Source: Beroe forskalii
Lineage: Eukaryota; Ctenophora; Nuda; Beroida; Beroidae
Direction: 5' to 3'
Length of the DNA: 64,000 nt
NCBI GenBank assembly: GCA_011033025.1
Contig: WFMF01000508.1
Span: forward strand, 55,827 to 119,826
Each line of letters begins with the position of its first letter. The stretch's first letter is position 1. Shown here one piece after another: positions 32,401 through 42,896 of the stretch. The notes beneath the pieces were generated by a model, which was not told the origin of the DNA, did no database searches, and worked only from the letters and a program-made list of their open reading frames with translations. Position numbers and translations under genes: made by a program.

Positions 32401-34136
32401 ATGTTCAACGTAAAATAAACATCATAGAGTAACGTTATTGAGCAATTACTGCGATTGTGTTCCATCTCAACATTGAAGAGTCAAACAATAGATGTCTCAT
32501 TAATTAAATCACTTCTAATAAGCATATAATGAAAGCAGCCCGGGTTGATGTTTGACCTGAAAAAGATCCTACTCGTTTACAATTACTCTACAATGCGGGA
32601 ATGTACGGGAATATCTAGGAACTACCAATTTCATTGGGCAATATGCGTGTGGGAGAGAGCTCCATTAAATCCTAGAATTAAATCTAAAATCCTGAAATTA
32701 AATCAAAGTCCCTCCACTAACCCTGCTCAAATTATATATACGGTCACCACTCATACCACTTTGCGATCTAACCACTGTCCCTTTAGATTATTCCCACTTT
32801 GCGATCTAACCATCGACCCCTTCCGATAATTCCCGCTTTACTTTCTAACCACTTCAACCCTTCAGATAATTCCCACTATTCTAACCACTTCAACCCTTCA
32901 GATAATTCCCACTTTAACCACTTCACCCCTTCAGATAACCCTTCCGATAATTCCCACTCATCTAACAACTTCAACCCTTCAGCCAATTCCCTCGTAGATT
33001 CATCCCCGATTAACCACTCCAACCCTTCAGCTAATTCCCACTTTAATTCCCACTTCAACCTTCAGATAATTCCCACGATGATCCAGACTGTGTACTCCAG
33101 CGTGATGCTGGTGTTGTCCAACCTTCTCAACATCCCCTCCCAGATGGCTTTCAACTTCTTCGTGCTGATTGAGTACTACGAGATAGAGATACAGCAAGCC
33201 AAGGTTCGTTGAATCAAATATGTGTAACACACAAATGTGTGCAAATCTCGCAATTGGCGGAGCTTTATAAGTAAGAAATGAATTCAATCGAAATTACATC
33301 AAAGTTGCGTATCTTTATCGAGAACTGCATCAATTAAGCGATATGCGGTTGGTTGACAGTGACTCAAAATAAACTTTGCCAGCTGACGAAAGATAATCTC
33401 AATCGAAAACTTTCCGTTTAGTTACTTCAATCATTTTACTGAACCCCTCCCACCTTCCAGCTGATCATCCATATGAGCATCCAGCTGATCTTCTCCCTGA
33501 TTTCCAACATCTACCACTACCTTATCCAGTTCTTCCTCCTAATCTTCCAGCCCTTCCTATCGGTCATCGAGTGTGTGGTGTGCTACATCCACGCCACCTT
33601 CATGATGCTAGTTCCTGGTGGATTGGTGACCATTCTTATTGGTGAGTATGCGAAAATTGGGCTGAAACTGGGTTAAAATCTGTTATTTATTCCTCCTCTT
33701 TCACAATTAAAGAAATTTTGGCTTGAATTCTTTCTTACGAAGCACCCCTCCAAAGATGAAACTTATGTAATTCGTAAACATAATCATGTACTTCATCTCA
33801 GGTCTCATCACAGTATGGAAGTGGTACCGGCCCACCCAACCCCACTCCTCCCCTCCCCACTCGCCCCCTCCTTCACCCACTCGTCGCCAATTCACACCCC
33901 CTCCGGCCCCTCAACCCCCGTCTACCCCCGAGGAAGTGCTTCAGAACGAGCTGGAAACAGAGCGAGAACTGAGACTATGTGTGGTGTGCGCTGTGAACAC
34001 TAAATCGTGCGTGTTGCTGCCCTGCAGACATTGCTGTCTGTGTGCGGAGTGTAGTGTTAAGTTGAGAGCGGGGAGGGAGCCCCTGTGTCCTCTCTGTAGG
34101 CAGAGAATTGATGACGTCATGGATATCTACTTGTGA
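20489..34136 (+). CDS. RNF26: RNF26-like multi-pass membrane RING E3 ubiquitin ligase
   Basis: Eight exons in consistent phase: 20489-20561, 24268-24404, 25218-25391, 27012-27155, 27370-27495, 33087 (or 33066)-33203, 33461-33641, 33802-34136. The total is about 430 residues, as in human RNF26 (433). The N-terminal two thirds are hydrophobic helices (for example SILHNVLLLLFTLLHWVAGY, LIIHMSIQLIFSLISNIYHY), then a proline-rich spacer and an acidic helix EEVLQNELETERELRL. The C-terminus is a RING: CVVC, CRHCCLCAEC, CPLC, ending in DIYL where RNF26 ends NVYL. RNF26 is an ER ligase involved in endosome positioning and STING control. Introns are far longer than in HRD1 and carry many repeats; exons 2 and 3 have partial tandem copies. 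Gene identity rests on architecture, length and the RING/C-terminus. Confidence 0.8.
20651..20737 (+). promoter_or_regulatory. Three RFX X-box-like motifs in RNF26-like intron 1
   Basis: GTTGTCATGGTAAC at 20651-20664, GTTGTCATGGCAAC at 20693-20706 and GTTGTCATGGTAAC at 20724-20737 fit the imperfect palindrome bound by RFX factors. They lie within a GTTGTC-rich degenerate repeat 90-180 bases after exon 1, so they could also be simple repeat copies. Confidence 0.4.
21868..21985. repeat. Imperfect foldback repeat with GAA-loop hairpin
   Basis: Nested inverted motifs GGGTCCAT/ATGGACCC, GGTTTAAACTCGC with an imperfect partner, and GCCC-GAA-GGGC (21942-21952) give a ~118-bp foldback in an intron of the RNF26-like gene. 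No coding content. Confidence 0.55.
22960..23228 (+). repeat. Pair of ~50-bp direct repeats
   Basis: A segment containing ACATGTATAG...TTTACTGTAC...CAACATCTGTT at about 22964-23010 recurs at about 23177-23226. The unit between them gives short open frames with no family resemblance. Confidence 0.6.
23938..24260 (+). repeat. CTCTAACCCC minisatellite upstream of RNF26-like exon 2
   Basis: Irregular copies of CTCTAACCCC run right up to the 3' splice site at 24267, interrupted by the pseudo-exon at 24082. The motif resembles a C-rich telomere repeat only superficially because spacing is irregular. Confidence 0.85.
24068..24163 (+). repeat. RNF26: Pseudo-exon: duplicated start of RNF26-like exon 2
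   Basis: An almost exact copy of the acceptor and first ~82 bases of exon 2, placed 186 bases upstream of the true exon. It keeps an intact CCAG acceptor and one base change, then breaks off after GGGTGGCTGG into the minisatellite without a donor. Confidence 0.85.
25487..25547 (+). repeat. RNF26: Duplicated end of RNF26-like exon 3 with a second 5' splice site
   Basis: A 61-bp exact copy of the last part of exon 3 (codons LAVQLHAVLPYFASLPLQ) plus the donor GTACT, 151 bases downstream. The following intron bases are also partly duplicated, so the unit is a 151-bp tandem duplication. Use of the second donor would add 151 bases and shift the frame. Confidence 0.9.
27800..28010. other. CpG-dense islet in an RNF26-like intron
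   Basis: GCGCGCG runs and many CpG dinucleotides (27803-27886, then to about 28010) stand out from the AT-rich intron. It could be an unmethylated promoter or a repeat; no exon could be supported. Confidence 0.35.
28796..29205 (-). CDS. Unidentified minus-strand gene, last two exons, inside an RNF26-like intron
   Basis: Two exons join in phase: 29205-29047 (acceptor TTTTTAG, donor GTGAGA) and 28874-28796 (acceptor TTTCAG, ending in TGA). The peptide begins QWAESPPEKLCDLKKTAI, continues with an acidic/basic helix EEKDKDELMRMEFGFFIMH, and ends with a hydrophobic tail PAAGITLTALMLSVCY that could be a membrane anchor. Upstream exons were not found. I do not recognise the family. Good splice sites and phase agreement argue for a real nested antisense gene. 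Confidence 0.45.
30164..31051. repeat. Two copies of an AATTAAG-rich MITE-like repeat
   Basis: Segments at about 30164-30262 and 30929-31051 share GAAATTAAG, AAAATTAAGCACT, AAAAATGCTTAATTTG and TTCTTAATT in the same order. The second copy has inverted ends CAGGAAATTAAGA/TCTTAATTTCCTG. Non-coding, intronic to the RNF26-like gene. The 700 bases between them show nothing. Confidence 0.55.
32760..33080 (+). repeat. Minisatellite abutting an RNF26-like 3' splice site
   Basis: Degenerate 20-40 bp units of CAACCCTTCAGATAATTCCC and TAACCACTT run up to the exon at 33087. Each unit contains a pyrimidine tract plus CAG, so the array presents many potential acceptors (for example 33065 and 33086, both in frame). 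Confidence 0.8.
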
Positions 34137-36548
34137 CGTGGGAATGGATTGGTTCTACGGATTTGTTATGTCGTGAATTGAATTGGTGAAGAGAGATACA
34201 GAATTGAAAGAACAGAATTGAAAGAACAGAATTACAGAAACTACGCTGGGTTCAGATCCCGTTAAATGTTGGCGCTTACGCCTTGATATTTTGACAACGG
34301 AAAAGGAAAAAATGGTCTTGAAAAACACTGTGTCAAAAATACTGTCCCTCAACTGTCGATACACAAATGTGGAAGAATGTCGATACCCTTCCGACAAATC
34401 AGCGGGTCAAGAAGTTTAAGAAATCAAGGAGACCGAGCCACATCATTTTCTCCATTTGGAAGCCTTGTTTGGCCGACGGCCGTCAGTCGGGATTTTGTGT
34501 AATAACCAATGTGGGCATTTTCAACTGTTTGAGATGTGAAATAACATTATTTTGATTCAGTCAACGGTTTATACAGACAGATGATTATGATATTGAATTA
34601 TATATGGAAATCTGTGTTAAATGGTAACTGCTGGCCGGGAATCAAGACTACTTTTGTTTTTTGCTTTATTTAACTTTTTGGTAATTCAAATATTTTGACA
34701 ACTATTTTACCCATATCGATGATTATTTTTTATTATCTCGGATGGAAGGAATATTGCGTTGAATTTGAAAAACTCAACTTTTGTGTCGGTTAATTGAACC
34801 TTACATTGCGAGTGTGTAAATTTTATTTTCAGTAATTTTCAGACTTTATAAGTTCAACTTTATTGGACAAGCAAAATTTTTCATATTTTATTAAATTTGG
34901 TTGACCCATGGCCAATCCTATATCTAAATAATATATTATGATAAGTTTAAAATACAGTTATAACTATCTGTTTGACCTATGGCCAAATATGACGATATAT
35001 AAGTAGAGGGGACATCAGAATAATCAGCAAATGAAATTATGATATTCTCCAATCTCCATTTTCTTTTAAAATTTATGTCTGTACGAAACTGCTGTCCCTT
35101 CTAATTGAATAATGTAATAAATAGCTGAAATGTAATCAATATGCCAGGTTTCAAAGACTATTTACCATTTTGTGCCTTAAGTCCGTGTTTTTACTGATTC
35201 GTTGAAAGACAATTGGCCAGTTAAAAATTTAAAGATAATATTTCTTGCGGCACAAATCTATGAAAACAGTTGTGAACACCCAGCACATCAAAATAGGAAG
35301 TTTTTAGCCGTTGGATTTGAAATTTGTTCATGAGTAAAGCATGCTTAATGCGGACTTGTCTGAAGTTATCGGAGTGCAATCAGATAAGGGAAAATGTGCT
35401 GAGTATACGTATGTGTCCATCGAATCCGCGTATCTAATTGTGTGACCATACGTGCGCGCGCGCAGAATTCTTCTTAATTTAGCTCAGCGCGCATTGATTA
35501 AGAAATTTATCTTTACGCGCGCTACGTAAAATACATAAATTCGGGACGTTAAAACGCAGCAAAATGGCAATTTCAAGTCTGGCTCAAGAAATTGGTGAAT
35601 ATTTTATGTTTCAATCATGCCATACCCAACCCCATTCAGCGGATGATCTCACTGGAAGTAAACGCCCCATTCCCCAAAATGATCAAATGTCAACAATTCC
35701 CGGTCCCTGATTGATGAATAGAACAAATAAAACCAAGATATTTTTTATAACATTCTAATTTTACAAACAAGACCTTGACATATCATGGATGATGAATCAT
35801 TGTGGATTAAATTCGCAAATATAACATCAAGTTATTCGCAATTCAATGATTATCTACATTGTATTATAAGTTGATTTGTGATAAATTTATCAACAATGAT
35901 AATATAGAAATATTACTAAAAATGATTGGTTTTTGATCTCTTTTGACAGAGCTTCAAATGAAATTTCAATCAATCAATATACAAACATTTAAATTATTTT
36001 AGGTGCGCAGTGATGAAATGATATGATCCCTGTGCATAAACGGGAAGCCGTTTTGCATTGTGTATGGATGTGCTTGAAAAACTATGTGAAATTGTCTCGA
36101 CTTTTCATGCAAAGTTATGAAAACGTTAGTGCCCAAGAAAATAAGTAACCCATACAACTCAATGTTTATGCTGTCATGAACATTGATTGGGATTTGAAAT
36201 ATTAAATACAAAATACTATCCATGCACTTCATTGTTCATATCACAAAATGTTCGTGCTCTATTTATTGAGTACTGACAAAGTTTCGTCCAAAACGTGCAG
36301 CAATTATGGTTTGGAGATCCTTGTGAATATTTTGGGGCAAATGAACATCTATCACCAATATCACCCTACCCTTTTATCATAACAAATACACCTTTATAAA
36401 TACAGTCTGCACAACAATTTCAAGCACAACAAATACAATAGAAAGTTTCATATTAAACAGTGGAATTGGGTGACAAATCGGTGAATCGTAACAGTCCAAA
36501 TTTGAGATATAGTCCCACCCAAATTCCACTTTACTCCATACACAATGA
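34137..36548. other. Intergenic region downstream of the RNF26-like gene
   Basis: Mostly AT-rich with no supported exon. A GCGCGCGC cluster at about 35454-35530 precedes an ATG at 35564 (MAISSLAQEIGEYF), which might be a first exon of an unseen plus-strand gene, possibly HAUS1, but nothing confirms it. Confidence 0.35.
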
Positions 36549-37733
36549 TCAAGTCCCGGGCTCCCCAAACGAAATGAAACTCTCCTGCTGTAACTTCTTG
36601 TTGATGTGGAAGAGCAGCTTTTCTTTCTCTGACGGTAGGATATCCTCTACTGCCAGACCAATTCTCTGAAATTACTTAGCCCTTATTATTACTTAGCCGG
36701 GGATTAAATTCTTATTGTATGAAGTACGCTTTAAATGCTCATTAATTAATTAATTAAGCATCACTAGTTTACAGCTTACATACAAATTCACTGGCATTCG
36801 AACTGCAAATTGTGAATTTATGCAAATTTATGCTGTATTTCTGCCAATTCTAACCAGAGAATTAACTTGAGGAATTTGACAAGGATTTGTACAAATATGA
36901 CGACAGAAGTTTTAAAAGAGACTACATGATTATACATCATACAAGGATCAGGAATAAGCGTAGTAATGAGTACAGCCTTAAACTTCGAACTTTCTAGAAG
37001 TTACACTCCATTTTAATCTTGATCGCTATAATCGCCAATTTAATTAAAATTTACCAATCAGATTCGCTGTATCGTGATGAGAGTATTACACGACTACACT
37101 CTATTGCACCAGGCAGCCATTAAGTAACTAACAATACATTGCATGAATGCAATGTGAGATAAGCGTGTACATATGCCGTGATATAAAGTTACAGTCAGCT
37201 GATAAGACGGATGGAAAATGCGTATTACGTGCACTGACACAATTTCAATGATTTCAACTTTTCAGTGAAGTCATGTGCACTCAAAAGAATACATTTTCTA
37301 GTTCAAAAGCGCCTTTGAAGTGCCTGACAGAAATTAAACTTAAAAGCTTAGAAAATCAGCAAGCATTCAAGTGACCGTATAATGGGCATTTAGTGTGTTT
37401 ACAGTTTTCAATGAATGGCTTAAAACTGAACTCCTAATTTGAGGTTCAACAAGTATTATCCAACACAGGCATTAATCTGAAGGTACACTTGATAAAACAG
37501 ATCACATTCCCTTCGCAGCACAGCACACCTGTTTAGAGAGATGAGAAGCCCCGGCCCCTCCTCCTCCTCTCCTGTTTTTACCACTCCCTGCGGAAGTGGA
37601 ACTGGTCCGAGTCTGCATCGTCTCGTCGCTCCGTCTCATGAGCGAGCTAGTGCGGGTTAGGAGTGTGTCCTCGCTCCGTCGCCGGACGGACTGGTCCGAG
37701 GAGCAGCGGCGGACGGATTGGTCTGATGTAGAG
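36549..37733 (-). CDS. Unidentified minus-strand gene, last two exons (Ser/Arg-rich plus coiled segment)
   Basis: Exon 37733-37529 (acceptor TTCTCAG, donor GTGTGC) encodes a low-complexity Ser/Arg region with a repeated SSDQSVRRR-type unit and ends SHLSKQ. Exon 36665-36549 follows in phase and encodes RIGLAVEDILPSEKEKLLF then INKKLQQESFISFGEPGT and a stop. Splice sites and phase agree and the GC content is higher than the flanks. Upstream exons are not visible, partly because mobile elements occupy 38.2-40.6 kb. Family unrecognised. A weak internal donor would also be phase-compatible with the exon pair at 29205-28796, but that link is speculative. Confidence 0.5.
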
Positions 37734-37914
37734 CTGAGAAAGGGCATGTAAATAGCGTGAAAAATAATCGAGATTAGGGCCATTTCCTTTAGCTTTCCAC
37801 TGAATCAAATAGCACTATCAAATTGAACAGCCATAATATATGCATAGTGCATTCATATTTCAGGTCTTATGGGATCTTACTAATAGTTTCTTATATCTTA
37901 TGAAATTGTCCCAG

Positions 37915-38115
37915 GAATACACACATGAAGGTCTTATGAACCTGTCCAACAAGGTGACTGCCCTGACGGCTGATATACAGTCTGTTGAAGAGAAGCTTGC
38001 TCAGTTCAAGCAACTCCCACCTAGCCTGCCATTGGCCCAGGAGAAAATCAGACAGATAAAGGAAGAGATAGGCACCTTAGAACAAACTTTCCCAGAATTA
38101 AGACTTTGCAGCTGA
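37915..38115 (+). CDS. HAUS1: HAUS augmin-like complex subunit 1, C-terminal exon
   Basis: After the acceptor TTGTCCCAG the exon encodes EYTHEGLMNLSNKVTALTAD, then SVEEKLAQFKQLPPSLPLAQ, EKIRQIKEEIGTLEQ and a stop. The order HxxLxxLSxKxxxL, a P-S/P turn, LAQxKIxxxKxE matches the coiled-coil C-terminus of HAUS1, a subunit of augmin, which recruits gamma-tubulin to spindle microtubules. An alternative acceptor at 37863 would extend the exon in frame. Earlier exons were not found in the window; either they lie in 34-37 kb in diverged form or this is an orphan exon. Confidence 0.6.
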   Translation, partial: EYTHEGLMNLSNKVTALTADIQSVEEKLAQFKQLPPSLPLAQEKIRQIKEEIGTLEQTFPELRLCS

Positions 38116-38233
38116 ATAGAATTAGATTGTGGGAAAGTATTAGAGTATTTGATAATATTACATATACTTAACTTAGAATTTTTGTTACTCTTGAATGCAT
38201 GATTTTAATTTGCATATTTATACCTATATCTAT

Positions 38234-39853
38234 CACCACCAAAACCGTTGGACGGTTGGTCTAGTAACCCCCCGCTGGTTTGGATGTGATCAGCCCATTT
38301 TGTCTCTTTTCACTTTTTCAGGTTCCGTTGTCACATCCAAACCCGCGGGGGGTTACTAGACCAACCGTCCAACGGTTTTGGTGGTGATATCTTGACAGAT
38401 GTATGTAGTCTGAACCCATGTTACTTGCCCAAAGGCAGTTTGGACCCACGTAACTTGCCCTCACGTAGTCCAACCCTCACGTTAGCCCACACGCAAGTCT
38501 AACCCACATAAATCACCCTGACGAAGTCCAAAACTAAGTTATTCTAACTTGGAATTACTAGAATTGATATATGTCTTAATTTCTACAAAACGTCCGTGTA
38601 CTCACGTGCTTAAATATAGCAACCAGATCTAATTTCACGCATTAGTCGTATTTGAACTCATTTCAACGTAACCAAGTCGAAAATCCCGTGTAAATATCAA
38701 TTTCTTCAAATCCCCTAATTTCTACAAACGTCCGTGTGTACTCACGTGCTAAAATATGGCAACCAGATCTAATTTCATGTGCATTAGTCGTATTTAAACT
38801 CATTTCAACATAATCAAGTCGAAAATCCTGCGTAAATATCAATTTCTTCAAATCCCCTAATTTCTACAAAACGTCCGCGTGAACTCACGTGCTTCACTAG
38901 TCCATCGTATATTTCCCCGTTATTCGGACCCCCGTTATTCGGACCCCCGTTACTCGGACCCCCGATATTCGGACCCCCGTTATTCGGACCCCCGTTATTC
39001 GGACCCCCGTTACTCGGACCCCGTTATTCGGACCCCCGTTATTCGGACCCCCGATATTCGGACCCCCGTTATTCGGACCCCCGTTATTTGGACCTCGTTA
39101 TTCTGACCCACATAATCCGATGAAAACTCTATGAGTTGGAGATGTAAAAGTAGCACAAAATAGCGTTCTATCACCACAAAATACGTTATTTTAGCGGTTT
39201 TACGCGATTTTGATGACGTCATCACAGCACCCAAATAGGCTCAAACCAACTTCCCGTATGGTCTATGTAGCAATTCCGCCTTAGTACAACATACTTTGAC
39301 CGATCTCATTTCAAGATAAGTCGTAGTTCTTGACAGCTCACTCGTTTAAGTTTTGTCCTATAATTTGGAAATCGATTTTACACCGTACCTTAGAAAATCG
39401 CGTATATCTCGATGAAAAACCGAGATAGCCCAATGATCCGTATGATTTTCTGAAAGCTCTTTAAATTTCCAACTAACGATTTTTCAACATTTTTTAGCTA
39501 TCTCGATTCCTTCTTGGTGAAAAATGCGCACAAAGATGACCTATTTTCACTAAAAAAGCAATAAAATTTCGCTAAGTTGATGACGTCATAGTGACGTGAA
39601 AATGACGTCACCAGAACTTCTCTTATAGCCTATAACATTTTCCCATCTTAGATCAACAAAACCTGACCTCGATCATGGCTCTACCATTTCCCGTTCTTGA
39701 GATCTCATCGTTTTAAATTTGCTCCTAATTATCATGCTATTATTATTATTATATATATCTATATTATATCACCCTGTGACACTCAAATCTCTAACTTATA
39801 CCCCTGGCCAGTTTTCTTTTTACCGCGGGGGGTTACCGCCCTGGCCAGGGCGG
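38234..39853 (-). mobile_element. Non-autonomous mobile element A, copy 2 (inverted)
   Basis: Full-length inverted counterpart of 3653-5298. The terminal hairpin is at 38234-38387, the shortened 15-bp minisatellite at about 38917-39100, TGACGTCA-type sites near 39215 and 39580, and the 18-bp end palindrome at 39836-39853. Overall similarity is high but not perfect, so the two insertions are separate and not very recent. Confidence 0.85.
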
Positions 39854-39916
39854 GAATTACATAAAGTAAAGTCACACGTGAATAATGTTTGTCTGTGCCG
39901 CCGTATACAATTAAAT

Positions 39917-40558
39917 TTGACCTTGCCAAGAAAATATCAAGAGAAACGAAGGCTAAGCTGGGATAAGTCGCGCCGTTGCTATGGATACAGATATTCTGCA
40001 CGTGCAGATTATGATCAGTTCTATGTGAGTGCTTTCTGATACGTTGTTGATTGCTGCGTTTTAGCGTTTGAAAGAAGAGTGTGTTTACTGTTTTTCATTT
40101 GAAATTCAAGATCTGGAAATAGAGAACGTGGAGGCTGGCATCGTGGAGGCTGGCATCGTGGAGGCATCGTGGGAATTCAGGCTATTTCCGTTAGCATAAA
40201 TCTGTGACAGACGTCGGTCGATTTAAATCAATGCTGAGTTTATGGTAACGGAAAAATGTGAATTTAGAACAAGTTAAGATTGAACAAAATCAAAATCAAA
40301 TTGAATCGAATTTGGGCATAGCACATTGCGATTTTGGAATACTGCTCTTGGCGTAATAAATGCTTTGATTCAACGTTCAGTATGAGTACGATCATCAGAT
40401 TTAAATTCATCATACAAGCAAATTATAATGATCAAAACTTGCACGGTCCAGCATAACTAAAATAAACGAATAATGGTAAATTCTGCTCCTTCATAAAAAT
40501 TTTTGAGAGCTTATTATTTGATCCTGTATTATCTAGCAGGCCCAACGGGCCTTTCTAG
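39917..40558 (+). mobile_element. Helitron-type 3' end, copy 1
   Basis: The segment ends with a stem-loop GGCCC-AAC-GGGCC (40539-40551), then TTTCTAG followed by T: a short hairpin just before CTAG/T is the hallmark of Helitron 3' termini. It shares TTGACCTTGCCAAG, a GCAGATTATGATCAGTTCT-like block and the terminus with the shorter copy at 53123-53302. The 5' end is not defined. Confidence 0.6.
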
Positions 40559-41789
40559 TTTTAGATATAAATTTACTTTAATGTACATCCTGCTGATGTA
40601 TGTTACTATAGTATACTGGATGAGTGATTGGTTACATATTCTTGCCTGTTTGTACAATGTTTTGATTGGATTGTAAATGGCAAAGTGGGATGTTGAATAT
40701 TTCAACAGTTAGATATATAATCTATTTATTTTGTTCTTGTATCAATAACGAGTTAGTAATTACCTAATACCTATCTACCTACTCCAGTTGAATTGAAAAT
40801 AAGTTCGACATGAAATGAGATGTACAGTAGTCTGACGTCTGCCAATAACTTGAATTGAGCAAATATGATGACTGATTAAGTTTCACTTAATTAGAGTTTC
40901 TGGATTTCTTTTTCATTAATATTTGATTAAATTATCGAATTACTAATGCACCTATCAATTCTTATACTCTAGTAGCAGGGTGTAGTTGAGTGTGCACTTC
41001 GTTGGCCACAAAGTTTCTCGGTTCAGGGTCGTTTATTATGTTATTCTGCACAAGAATCACCTAGGTACGCAATTTGTATCGCTACTATGGACCCTGTGGG
41101 GCCATTTTTGTAATCCCCCTCAGGCGCGTATAGTGAAAATTCATATCTCTGTCCAGGAAGGTCGTAGAGACTTCGTTTTTAGCTCAAACGAATCGCAATG
41201 GCCATGTTTTTATGCAATTTTCAACGCGAATAAGCCTTAAAATGCCCAGGAAAAAAGTTATGGACCAAAAACTGGTTTTTCAGTGTATCGCTAGCAAATT
41301 ACGCATGGTGATTTGATATCTCGGTCCAGGAAGGTCGAAGAGACTTCGTTTTGAGCTCAAACAAATCGCAATGACCATGTTTTTATACAATTTTCAATGT
41401 AAATATGCCTCAAAGTGCTCAGAAAAATAGTTATGGACCAAAAAGTGGTTTTTCAGTGTAGCGCAAGCCTATATAATGCTGCATACGAATGGGGATTTTG
41501 CATCTCAGTTCAAGATATACCTCCAGACTCCATCTTAACTTAAACACAGGGTGGTTCAATGTTTATAAAGCAAAATTTTAAGCCAGATTCACTCAGGTAC
41601 TGTATGCAATTTCATTGTTGTTCTTATTATTTTCTTAATTGCCCTATGATGCTTACTGCATAGTGAAAATTTGCATCTTGGTCCAAGAAGATCATAGAGA
41701 CTTGGTCTTAAGCTTGAAAATCTGAAATGGCCATGCTAGTCATATTCAAATCTATCATCCTTCTCTTGAAATGGAAAGGTCAGGTAATG

Positions 41790-42235
41790 ACAACAAGAAC
41801 ATAAATTGCCTGGACCTCAACATTTCTATCCAACCGAGCAAAGTTATTGTGTCTGAATATAACAAGACCGATGACTTTAATTTCTCTTTTTTAGTGTATT
41901 AGGGATAGTCTCTATGCTCAGCATGGCTGCCACCGGCCTGGTCGATTAAACCGACCTTGGCCTTTCTATTAAGACTAAGAATAACTTCTCTTTAGTTTCC
42001 TTAACATTTACAAAGAGTAATATCCCTCTGGAAGTAGGCCATGATGTATTCTATAGTCAAATCCTTAGGTATGCTAACATTTGTACTGAATTTGAAACTT
42101 TCCTTTTCAATCTTAAAAAAAGTTTTCCAGAAACTGATTAGTAACTCCAATCTTGTAGACATTATCAAACATTGCCTTAACAAGAATACTGAATAGCTTA
42201 GTTTTTCAAAGATATGCAATTTAAGATAACAGTAC
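41790..42235 (+). pseudogene. Reverse-transcriptase C-terminal remnant in the palindrome centre
   Basis: Plus-strand fragments read NCLDLNISIQ and then YNKTDDFNFSF, interrupted by about 100 bases of unrelated sequence, and resume at SNIPLEVGHDVFYSQILRYA. This order (LDLxI, DKxDDFNF, SNIP, YSQxLRYAxxC) is typical of the end of the reverse-transcriptase domain in many invertebrate retroelements. A frameshift at an A7 run and stop codons make it non-functional. The element class is not resolved. Confidence 0.55.
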
Positions 42236-42441
42236 AATTTTAGATCAATTTATTTAGGTATTGGCACACGAGGTTCTTCACATTCTGTACTGGTTTGTTG
42301 TGCACCTTGTTGCTGACCTCGAATAACTTGCTGTATGATCAGCCTGGGACTGAATGTGGGGCTGGACAGGCAGATGCCAGCAACCTTCCCTTCATTTTAA
42401 CGTTCACCTTCAGGTTTAAAAAGCTTTATATTTAAATATTC

Positions 42442-42896
42442 CGCCTAGCTAGTGTCTTCTAGCTAGTTTTTCACTTCGTCCTTCAAAGTGACTCCTACTC
42501 CTCTATCAAAGTTTCTTCTTGCTCAGATTATTCATGAATTTCAACTCGCTACTCGCTAGGTTTAACTTTCGAGAACTAGCAATAAAAACGTAGCTAGGAG
42601 ATCCTAGAAGACTAGAAAGTACTTCCTTGCTAGGATCCCAAAACTGGTTTTCTTGCTAGTTCTTCTAGGAATTTAGTTGAATTCGTTTCTTCCACTTCAG
42701 AGGATTTTTAGGCAATTCTCATTCAGAATCAGCTGCATCTCCTAGCTACGGTTTTATTGCTAGTTCTCGAAAGTTAAACCTAGCAGGTTGAAATTCATGA
42801 ACAATCTGAGCAAGAAGAAAATCCGATAGAGGAGTAGGAGTCACTGAACTTTTGAAGGACGAAGTGAAAAACCAGCTAGAAGACGCTAGCTAGGCG
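42442..42896. repeat. Nested inverted repeat, 161-bp arms
   Basis: Arms 42442-42602 and 42736-42896 contain CCTAGCTAG, CTTCTAGCT, TTCACTTCGTCCTTCAAA and TTCATGAATTTCAA in mirrored order with several mismatches. CTAG tetramers are strikingly frequent throughout. No coding. Confidence 0.85.

Noticed and set aside
31213-32432. Lys/Asn-rich frames in the RNF26-like intron
   Set aside because: Low-complexity AT-rich translation without splice sites or family resemblance.
38879-39234. Same kind of repeat-peptide frames
   Set aside because: Minisatellite of element A copy 2.
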